Origin: NORP309 sp964352735
GTDB lineage: Bacteria > Pseudomonadota > Gammaproteobacteria > Xanthomonadales > Marinicellaceae
NCBI GenBank assembly: GCA_964352735.1
Contig: CAYGTC010000002.1
Location: 1 to 64,000 of the forward strand
Direction: 5' to 3'
Length of the DNA: 64,000 bases
Part shown: positions 1 to 12,000 of the stretch, in pieces
How the letters are laid out: the number at the start of each line of letters is the position of its first letter
How positions within the stretch are numbered: the stretch's first letter is position 1
Made by a program: the position numbers and the translations under genes
The notes under the pieces: model-generated
The model's database searches: none
What the model saw: only the letters and a program-made list of their open reading frames with translations
What the model was told of the DNA's origin: nothing

Positions 1-3000
1 ACAGGTCGGTCGGCATGATAATTTCTTCAACTTAGGTGGACATTCTTTATTGGCTGTTCGTCTTGTTTCGTTGGTGCAACAGCGCATGCAGCGATCATTG
101 AGTCTACAAACTTTATTTGGGCAGCCAATGCTAAAAGATTTATCTATCGCCTTGGATGAAGCCAAACAGGCTGAGTTAACGCCCATTGCATTAGCTGATC
201 GCACACAAGCTTTACCCTTGTCATGGGCACAACAACGTTTATGGTTTATTTCCCAATTAGCCGGTGGTAATGCAGCCTATCATATTCCTGGTGCTGTTGG
301 ATTACAGGGCGAACTCTCACGTGATGCGTTAGAGCAAGCGTTTGCTACCATCATTGTTCGTCATGAAGCTTTACGCACAGTGTTTAAAGAAGTCGATGGT
401 GATGTTTGGCAAGAGATTATTTCGAGTGAAGCTTCTAAATTTGAATTAGCCTATAAGGATTTAAGTACTGTTAAAGATCAGCATGAAAAATTGACAGTTG
501 ATGCTGAAGCATTTAATCAAAGGCCATTTGATTTAAGCACAGGTCCATTGATCCGTGGTCAGTTAATGCAGTTATCAGAACAAGAACATGTGCTGTTGGT
601 GACTATGCATCATATTGTTTCAGATGGTTGGTCGATGGGTGTATTGGTGCAAGAATTTAATGCACTGTATGAGGCCTATCGTTTAGACAAGCCCAATCCT
701 TTACCAGCATTGCCGATCCAATATGCAGATTATGCCCTATGGCAGCGCACTGAACTTGATGGTGAGGTATTGGCACAACAGAGCCGTTATTGGATAGAGC
801 ATTTGGCCGATGCACCAGAATTGTTGAGTTTGCCTACTGATCATCCACGCCCAGCGATGCCTAGTTATCAAGGTGGTATTGTTGGTGTTGAATTGGGTTC
901 AAAGGTGAGCAGAAAAGTACGTGCTTTGGCCTTAAGTCAAGGCATGACTGTGCATATGGTATTGCATGCAGTGTGGTCGATATTATTGTCACGTTTAAGT
1001 ACTCAAGATCAGATTATAGTTGGTACGCCAGTGGCCAATCGTCAACGTCATGAAGTTGAGGGGTTGATTGGCTTCTTTGTTAATACTTTGGCCTTACGAT
1101 TAGATTTGAGTGGTTACCTAAATGTTAAAGAACTGCTATCACAAGTCAAAGCCGTTACCCTAGGCGGTTATGCCAACCAAGATGTGCCGTTTGAACAAGT
1201 GGTGGAGCTGGTGCAACCGATGCGTAGTCTACGTTATAGCCCAGTGTTTCAAACGATGTTTAATTTTGCGCAGAATGACTCCGAAGGTGATTTGAATTTA
1301 TCAGGCCTGTCTTCAGGTGGTGTAGTTCTTGAGTCGAATGTGATAGCGAAATTTGATTTGACCCTTTCTCTTGTTGATACAAAAAGTAACAATGACGATA
1401 CTAACAATGATAATAACATTGTGGGTAGTTTGGAGTATGCTCGTGATCTATTTGATGAGGTTACCATCCAGCGTTGGTCAGGTTATTTCAGTCGTTTGGT
1501 TGCTGCGCTGGTCAGTGACATTGAGGCACCTTTGCATGAGTTATCTATTTTACCTGAGGCTGAACGCCAACACCTATTGGTGGATTTAAATCAGACCCAA
1601 GCAGATTATCCTGATAAAGCCTTAATACATGGATTGTTTGAAGACCAAGTCAAAGCCAATCCTGCAGCAACTGCAGTGGTGTTTGAGGGCGAAGCTTTAA
1701 GCTATAAAGAGCTCAATCAACGATCCAATCAACTGGCTCATTATTTAATCGAGCAGGGCGTTAAGCCAGATACCTTAGTCGGTTTGTGTCTTGATCGTTC
1801 GCTTGAGATGGTGATTGGTTTATTAGGTATATTAAAAGCCGGTGGTGCTTATGTACCATTGGATCCAACTTATCCTGAAGCACGCCTGAGATATCAAATC
1901 ACAGATGCTGATCTCAATATCATTGTGACACAAGAATCTCAGCAAGAATTAATGACATCAGTGAAGTCTATTCAACTAGTATGCTTGGATAATGATGAGA
2001 TGCGTGATTGTTTGCAAGGCTATTCCAAACACAATGTGAGTGCAAAAAAACAAGATTTGCAAGCTCAACATCTGGCTTATGTGATTTATACCTCTGGTAC
2101 AACAGGCAAACCCAAAGGTGTGATGATTGAACACGGTAATACTGTTGCATTACTGTCATGGGCTTTAAAAACCTATCAAGACTCTGAGCTTAAAGGTGTT
2201 CTTGCCTCTACTTCTATTTGCTTTGACTTATCGATATTTGAATTATTCGCATCATTATCAAGTGGTGGATGTGCCTTTGTTGTGAAAGATATTCTTGATC
2301 TTCATCAGATCTCTGATACTGGTGGATTAACCTTGATTAATACCGTTCCATCAGCTATTGAAGCATTGTTATCTATGGGCCCTTTACCAGCGTCGGTGAA
2401 AACCGTCAATTTGGCAGGCGAGGCTTTAAAACAACAGACTGTTGATAAACTTTATCACTCGGGTGTCAACAAAGTTTATGATTTGTATGGTCCATCAGAA
2501 GACACCACGTATTCCACTTATGTGTTGCGAGAATTGAATGGTCAACCCAGTATTGGTAAGCCAATTAATAATGAGCAGGCCTATATTGTTGATTCAAATA
2601 TGAATTTATGTCCTCTTGGTGTATCAGGTGAATTATTGATAGGTGGTGTTGGTTTAACACGTGGTTATTTAAACCAGGAAGAGTTGACTGCAGAAAAATA
2701 CATTACTAACCCATTTTATGATGCGACTAATGGCAACAATAGTAAGCGTTTGTATAAAACAGGTGACTTGGTGCGCTGGTTACCCAATGGAAATATTGAG
2801 TATCTTGGTCGTATTGACCATCAAGTGAAACTGCGTGGTTTCCGCATTGAGTTAGGAGAGATCGAAGCGCAACTGCTGAACCAAGAGTCAGTGCACGATG
2901 CGATTGTTACCCTCGATGATACGGTTGGTGACGGCCGATTAGTGGCCTACATTGTATCGGCTGAAGATTCTGACTTAGACAGTGAATTGATAAGTCAAAG

Positions 3001-6000
3001 TTTAAATGTGTCCTTGCCAGAATACATGGTGCCACAGATTTATATTGAACTGGAGGCCATGCCCTTAACCAGTAATGGTAAAGTCGACCGTAAAGCCTTA
3101 CCCAAGCCTGATGGTGAACATTTGGCGCATGCTAAATATGAGGCTCCACAAAGTGAAACAGAAGTCATACTGGCAGAGATTTGGCAGGACTTGCTTCATG
3201 TTGAACAGGTCGGTCGGCATGATAATTTCTTCAACTTAGGTGGACATTCTTTATTGGCTATTCGTCTCGTTTCGTTGGTGCAACAGCGATTAGAACGATC
3301 GTTGAACTTACAAACCTTATTTGAACAACCCATACTTAAAGATTTGTCTGCAACCTTAGATGAAGCAAAAAAATCTGAATTAACACCCATTGCATTAGCT
3401 GATCGCACGCAATCTTTACCTTTATCATGGGCACAACAACGCTTGTGGTTTATCGCACAATTAGACGGTGGTAATGCAGCGTATCATATTCCTGGTGCAG
3501 TTCAATTACGAGGTGAATTGTCACGTGATGCCTTAGAGTTGGCATTGGGCACGATTGTTGCTCGTCATGAAGCTCTGCGCACGGTGTTTATAGCAGTCGA
3601 TGGCGATGTTAGGCAAGAAATTGTATCGACTAAAGCTTTTGAATTTAAATTAGCCTATAAGGATTTGCGTGTTGTTGAAGATCAGCAAGGTGAGTTAGCC
3701 ATCGAAGCTGAAGCATTTAATCAGATGCCTTTTGATTTAACCACTGGTCCATTGATTCGTGGGCAGTTAGTACAGTTATCAGAGCAAGCCCATGTAATGT
3801 TGGTGACGATGCACCATATCGTTTCTGATGCTTGGTCGATGAATGTATTGGTGAATGAGTTTAACGCATTATATGAAGCTTATCGTTTAAATATGCCCAA
3901 TCCGTTACCAGCATTACCCATTCAATATGCAGACTATTCTGTATGGCAACGAAATGAACTCGGCGGAGATGTATTGGCGCAACAGAATGCTTATTGGACA
4001 GAGCATTTAGCTGATGCACCAGAGTTATTGAGTCTACCTACAGATCGTACACGCCCAGCTATGCCAACTTATCAAGGCGGTGTTGTTGGCATTGAATTAA
4101 CCCCTGAAGTGAGCAAACAAGTACGTGCCTTGGCTTTAAGTCAAGGGGTGACTGTACATATGATATTACATGCTGTGTGGTCGGTATTGTTGTCACGCTT
4201 AAGCGGTCAAGACCAGATTATAGTGGGTACGCCAGTGGCCAATCGTCAACGTCATGAAGTTGAGGGATTGATTGGTTTCTTTGTTAATACCTTGGCCTTA
4301 CGTATGGACTTGAGTGAAGACTTGAGTGTTAAAGAAGTACTGTCACAAGTCAAAGCCATCACTCTGGGTGGTTATGCGAATCAAGATGTGCCGTTTGAAC
4401 AAGTGGTTGAACTCGTGCAACCAGAACGCAGTCTACGTTATAGTCCAGTGTTCCAAGCGATGTTTAATTTTGCGCAGAATAATACCGAGGGCGAGAGAGG
4501 TTTAACTTTATCAGGTGTGTCTGTAGATTCAGTGGCTATTGAATCGGAGGCGAAAGCCCAATTTGATCTGACCTTATCGCTAAGTGAAGCAAGAAGGGAT
4601 ATTGGAGAAAGTAAAAATATTGAAGTCATTATGGGTAATTTGGAATATGCCTGTGATTTATTTGATCATGAAACAATCCAACGATGGTCCATTTATTTTA
4701 GCCGTTTGGTTGAAGCATTTGTCGTTGATCTTGATGCACCCGTACGCGAATTGGTCATGCTACCTGAATTGGAACGTTGTCAATTATTGGAATCTTATAA
4801 CGATAATACAGTCCAGTTGCCATCAGTTTCAACCATTCATGAATTGTTTGAGGCCCAAGTTATTGAAAACCCAGAATCGATTGCACTTGAAGCCTTTGAT
4901 CAACGTTTAACCTATAAAGATTTGAATGAGCGAGCTAACCAATTGGCCCATGAGCTTATAGATCAAGGTGTCCAAACCGGTGATTTTGTCGGTCTTTACT
5001 TGCCTCGTTCACTGAATATATTTGTATCGATGCTTGGTGTGATGAAAGCAGGTGCAGCCTATGTAATGTTGGATACAAAACAACCCAAAGAACGCGTGAG
5101 GGCCGTCGGTGAGCAAGCCAATCTTAGGTTGGTGTTAAGTGATGCTGAGCATAAACAACAGTGTGATTCAATATTTGATGTACGAAAATTGTATTTAGAT
5201 GAATCAGTTATGCAAGATAGTTTAAGTAATCACTCGAATAATAATCTAAATATACAATTGTCTGAAGATGCACCTGCCTTGGTTTATGTGACCTCAGGTT
5301 CAACCGGCACACCCAAAGGTGCGATAAACAGCCACATAGGTATTGTCAACACCATGTGGGCGATGTCACAAGAGTTAGAGTTAACACCATCTGATCGAGT
5401 TTTGCAATTTGCATCGCTGAGTTTTGACGTGGTGATCGAAGAGATCTTCCCAGCCTGGTTTTCGGGTGCCGCTGTAGTAATCCGTGATGAAGAAGGACTT
5501 TTAGCTTCAGATCAACTGCAGTCGATGTTAGAGCGATTAGAGATTACTGTGTGTGAATTAATGGCCAGTTATTGGTCATTGTGGGTTGGGCATTTACAAG
5601 ATACAAAGACATCTCCTCCAACAAGTTTTCGCACGCTTATACTGGGCAGTGATGCTGTCTTAATGCCAGCATATAATGCTTGGCAAGCCTATGATATTCC
5701 TATTGTTAATGTGTTTGGGTTGACCGAGACTGGTTGTACGACTTTGGTTTACAAAGCACAGGGCCAACAAGATTATGAAACCCGTTTACCCAATGGTCGT
5801 CCATTGGCCAATACCAAGGTGTACATTCTGGATACAGTGGGTAACCCAGTACCTCAAGGTGTTATGGGTGAATTATGCATCGGTGGTTTGGGTGTAGGTA
5901 TCGGTTATATTGGAGAAGTTGAATTAACTGCCGAACGTTTTGTGAAAAATCCATTCAGTGAAGGTCTCATGTATAAAACAGGCGACCTGGCTCGTTGGTT

Positions 6001-9000
6001 GCCTGATGGTTTGGTTGAATTTATCGGCCGTAGTGACCACCAAGTGAAAGTGCGTGGTTTCCGTATAGAATTGGGTGAGATAGAAGCACAATTGCACAAC
6101 CAGGCAGTCATTCGGGATGCAGTGGTGGTATTTGACAAGAATGATGCGAATACTCAGGGCCTTTTGGTGGCTTATGTTACCGTTAATGATGAGTTAGATC
6201 AGGAATCCTTGCGTCAAGATCTGAGTGCATCATTACCAGAGTACATGATCCCACAGATTTATATTGTACTAGAGGCATTACCATTAACAGCTAATGGTAA
6301 AGTAGACCGTAAAGCCTTGCCCAAGCCAGAAGGACATTATCTGAGCCAAGTTGAATTCGAAGAGCCGCAAAATCATACAGAAATAGTATTGGCAGAGGTT
6401 TGGCAGAGTTTGCTGAATGTTGAACAGGTCAGTCGTCATGATGATTTTTTCAAATTGGGTGGACACTCATTACTTATCATCCGTTTAATAGCTGAGTTGC
6501 AAGCCAAAGAGTTAGTGGCGACTGTGCGTACGGTATTTGAGAACCCTGTTTTAAAAGATTTGGCACATGAGATCAATCAATCAGAAAAAACCAGTTTCCA
6601 AGCTCCACCTAATCTAATTCCGCTTGAGTGCACTCACATAACACCTGATCTTTTACCATTGGTGGCATTGGAACAATCACAGATTGACAGATTGGTTGGA
6701 CAAATACCAGGTGGTGCTGGGAATATTCAAGACATTTATCCGCTTGGCCCATTACAGGAAGGTGTGTTGTTTCATCATATGTTGGCTACACCAGAATCAG
6801 GTGATACTTATATAATGCCTTCAATTTTCAGTTTGCCCAATCAACAACAAGCTGATCGCCTTACTGAGGTCCTGAATCATCAGATCAGTCGTCATGATGT
6901 TTTGCGTACAGCTATTTTTTGGGATGATTTACCACGACCAGTACAGGTGGTTTTGCGCGAGAGCACAATTGTCATTAATGAACTCACTTTGGACCCTTCA
7001 CAAGATGTCAAAGTTCAGCTGGATGAGCATATCGCTCATGATAATTTATGGATGGATTTAGGGCAGGCGCCGTTGTTGCGTATGGACTTGGCCACAGATC
7101 CACATTCTAATGTAGTCTATGTGATACTTTATGAACACCACATCATCAATGATCATATTGGCCTTGAAACACTAATTGAGGAAGTCAGCAGATACTCTTT
7201 GCAAGATGAAGGCGAAGCACTGAAGATACCGGATTTGCCTGCGGTAGTTCCCTATCGGGAATTCATTGCGCATACCTTAATGCTGGCAGAAAGTGGCGCA
7301 ACAAAAGATTATTTTGAATCGCATTTAGGCGATGTGGATGAGCCAACGGTGCCATTTGGTGTTTATGACACTCAAGTTGATGCTGATCGAATAAACGAGT
7401 TTCATTATAATTTTGACGATACTGTTTGCGATAACATAACTCATATTTGTTCTCATTTGGATATCAGTGTTGCCAGTATGTTTCATTTGGCGTGGGGAAT
7501 GGTTATAGGGCGTTGTTGTGACCGTGATGATGTGATCTTTGGTTCTGTATTATCAGGTCGATTGCAAGGCAGTAAAGGTGCAGAAAGAAGCGTTGGTTTA
7601 TTCATTAACACGTTACCAGTACGCCTATCAATAAGTGGCAATATTAGGGACTCGTTGAAGCAATCGCACATTGAATTATTAAATTTGCTGGAGCATGAGC
7701 AAGCGCCCTTAATGCAAGTTCAGACTTGCACTGGACTCTCTAATGATGCGCCTTTGTTTACCAGTTTATTAAACTATCGAAGAAATGAAATTGGAACCTA
7801 TGATGAAGATAATGTTGATGACTTTCAAAAAGAGAAAATGGCCAATGCATTAGAGATCACTGGAATAGAAGCTCATGAACGCACCAACTATCCGTTAAAC
7901 TTAAGTGTTAATGATTCTGGTGGTAAGCATTTTGGTTTGAGCCTTCAGGTCATTGATGCTATTGATGGAGAACGTTTGATCGGTTATATGCATACAACGG
8001 TTGAAAAGTTGGTGGGATCAATTGTAGATAATGCTGAAATAAACTTAAACACACCATTAAAAGATATCAGCATTTTATCAGAGGCCGAACGTCAATACTT
8101 ATTGGTGTATTTAAACCAAACCCAAGTAGATTACCCTGATACAGCTCTGATTCATAGTTTGTTTGAAGATCAAGTCAAAACCAATCCTACTGCAACTGCA
8201 GTGGTGTTTGACAAAGTGAGTATCAACTATAAGGACCTCAATCAACGATCCAATCAATTGGCCCATTATTTAATCCAACAGGGTGTTAAACCAGATACTT
8301 TGGTGGGTTTGTGTCTTGATCGATCACTCGAAATGGTTATTGGTATGTTAGGCATATTAAAAGCTGGTGGAGCCTATGTGCCGTTGGATCCAACTTACCC
8401 TGAGGCCAGATTAACTTATCAAATCAACGATGCTGATCTGAAGATCATAGTGACACAAGAACCTCAGCAAGAGTTAGTGACATCAGTGGTCTCTATTCAG
8501 TCAATATGTTTGGATAACGATGATATGCTTGAATGCTTGCAAGGGTATTCCAAAGATAATCCGAGTGTTGTGAAACTAGGTTTGCATTCTAAACATTTGG
8601 CCTATGTAATTTATACCTCTGGTACAACAGGAAAACCCAAAGGGGTGATGATTGAGCACCAAGCTTTGGTGAATAGAATTGACTGGATGCAAAGTGAGTA
8701 TGGTTTATTACCCTCAGATAAAGTACTACAAAAAACACCTTTCACCTTTGATGTATCAGTATGGGAGTTTTTTTGGACATTGACACATGGCAGTCAGTTG
8801 GTGGTTGCAAAACCAAATGGACACCAAGATCCAAACTATTTAACTAAAATTATTATTGATCAAGAGATAAGTGTTTTACACTTTGTGCCTTCAATGCTCA
8901 ATGCAATTTTACCTGCTTTTTCCCAGAATGAATGTTTATCTCTTCGCAAGGTATTTAGCAGTGGTGAAGCCTTACCTAAAAACGTACAAGATGAATTCTT

Positions 9001-12000
9001 TACAGTGACAAAAGATTGTGAATTGCATAACTTATACGGCCCAACCGAAGCCGCCATTGACGTCACTTATTGGGCATGTGATGCAGATTCTGATCTTGAC
9101 TTTGTGCCTATTGGTAAACCGATTCAGAACATTGATATTTACATTGTTAACCAAGAAATCGGCCTTTGTCCCAAAGGTGTATCAGGCGAATTGTTAATCG
9201 GTGGTGTGGGTTTAGCTCGAGGCTATATAAACCTAGAAGAATTGACGTCTGAGAAATTTATTGCTAACCCGTTTTATGATGCTACTGATGACAACAGTAG
9301 CAAGCGCTTGTATAAGACTGGAGATTTGGTGCGTTGGTTGCCGGATGGGAATATCGAGTATCAAGGACGTATTGATCACCAAGTGAAACTACGTGGTTTG
9401 CGTATTGAATTGAGCGGTATAGAAACACATTTATTGACTCAAGAATCGGTAGGCAATGCTGTTATTGTTCTTGACAATACTAATGATAACGATCGATTGG
9501 TGGCCTATGTCACGATCAATGATGGTTATGAACTAGACAGTGAATCTTTACGTCAGAGCTTAGGTATGTCCTTACCCGAATATATGGTACCTGCAATTTA
9601 CATAGAGTTGGATGTTTTACCATTAACCAGTAATGGTAAAGTAGATCGTAAGGCGTTACCCAAACTTGGTGATGAACACTTGGCGCATGCCCTGTATGAG
9701 GCACCACAAAGTGAAACAGAAGTCATCTTGGCAGAAATTTGGCAAGGCCTGCTTCATGTAGAACAGGTTGGTCGCAATGATAGTTTTTTCAACTTAGGTG
9801 GACACTCTTTGTTAGCCATCCGTCTTGCTTCATTGGTGCAACAACACATGCAGCGATCATTGAGCCTGCATACCTTATTTGAACAGCCAGTACTTAAAGA
9901 TTTATCTAAAGCCTTGGATGAAGCAAAACAATCCGAACTAACACCCATTGCATTAACAGATCGTTCGAAACCCCTGCCACTGTCGTGGGCACAGCAGCGT
10001 TTGTGGTTTATCGCACAATTAGAAGGTGGTAATGCGGCTTATCATATTCATGGTGCCGTTCAATTACATGGTGAACTGTCACGTGTCGCCTTAGAGCTAG
10101 CATTGACAACTATTGTTGCTCGTCATGAAGCCTTACGTACAGTGTTTAAGGAAGCCGATGGTGGTGTCTGGCAAGAAATTGTATCGGTCGAAGCTTTTAA
10201 CTTTAAGTTGATGCATAAGGATTTACGCACTGTTGAAGATCAGCAAGGAGAGTTAGCAATCGAGGGTAAAGCCTTTAATCAGATGCCTTTTGACTTAACT
10301 ACTGGTCCATTGATCCGCGGATTATTAGTGCAATTATCAGAACAAGAACATGTGCTGTTGGTGACGATGCACCATATCGTCTCGGATGGTTGGTCGATGG
10401 GTGTATTGGTGCGAGAGTTTAATGCATTGTATGACGCCTATCGTTTAGATGAACCTAACCCGTTACAGGAACTGCCTATTCAATATGCAGACTATGCTGT
10501 GTGGCAACGCACTGAACTTGGCGGCGATGTATTGGCACAACAGAGTGATTATTGGACAGAGCATTTAGCCGGTGCACCAGGGTTGTTGAGTTTACCAACC
10601 GATCATCCACGTCCAACGATGCCAAGCTATCGAGGTGGCGTTGTTGGTGTTGAATTGGACCCCGAGGTGAGTAAACAAGTCAGGGCCTTAGCCTTAAGTC
10701 AAGGCATGACTGTACACATGGTATTGCATACCGTGTGGTCGGTACTATTGTCACGTTTAAGCGGCCAAGATCAGGTTGTAGTGGGTGCGCCAGTGGCCAA
10801 CCGCCAGCGTCATGAAGTCGAAGGCTTGATTGGTTTCTTTGTTAATACTTTGGCCTTACATGTCGACTTAAGTAAAGGTTTGAATGTGAAAGAGGCTTTG
10901 TCACAAGTCAAAGCCATCACTCTGGGTGGTTATGCGAATCAAGATATACCATTTGAGCAAGTGGTTGAATTGGTACAACCGATACGTAGTCTAGGTTATA
11001 CTCCGTTGTTTCAATCGATGTTTAATTTTACGCAGGATGATGCAGATGATGATTTAAGTTTATCGGGTCTGTCTTCAGGTGGCGTGGCTCTTGAGTCAGA
11101 TGTGGTAGCAAAATTTGATCTGACCCTTTCTCTTGTTGATACTAAAAATGCGAATGACAATACTAACAATGATAATAGTATTGTGGGTATTTTGGAGTAT
11201 GCTCGTGATTTATTTGACGAGGCGACAATCCAGCGATGGTCCGCTTATTTTAGCCGTTTGGTGGGTGCGTTTGTTGCGGATCTTGAAGCATCTTTGCATG
11301 AGATGGCCATATTACCAGAGGCTGAACGTCAGCATTTGGTGGTGGACTTAAACCAGACTCAAGCAGATTATCCAGATACAGCACTGATTCATGGTTTGTT
11401 TGAAAATCAAGCCCAGGCCAACCCTGCTGCAACAGCAGTGGTATTTGAGGAGATGAGCTTAAGCTATAAAGAACTCAATCAACGTGCAAATCAATTGGCC
11501 CATTATTTAATCGAGCAGGGCGTTAAACCCGATACTTTGGTTGGTTTGTGTCTTAACCGTTCGATTGAGATGGCGATTGGTGTGTTGGGTATATTAAAAG
11601 CCGGTGGAGCCTATGTACCGTTGGATCCAACTTATCCTGAGGCCAGATTGGCTTATCAAATTAAAGATGCAGATTTGAAAATCGTGTTAACGCAGGAGTC
11701 TTTGCAAGAATCCTCATCATTAGCAATATCTATTGAAGCCGTATGTTTGGATAATGATGAGATGTGTGAGAACTTGCAAGGGTATTCCAAACATAATCCT
11801 AGTGCCAAGGAACAAGGTTTGCATGCCAGGCATCTTGCTTATGTAATTTATACCTCTGGTACAACAGGTAAACCTAAAGGGGTGATGATAGAGCATCGAA
11901 GTTTAAATAATCTGGTCACCGCTCAAAAGAAAAATTTGGACTTATCGTCATCAAGTAATGTATTGCAATTTGCGTCTATTGCCTTCGATGCTTCTACTTG

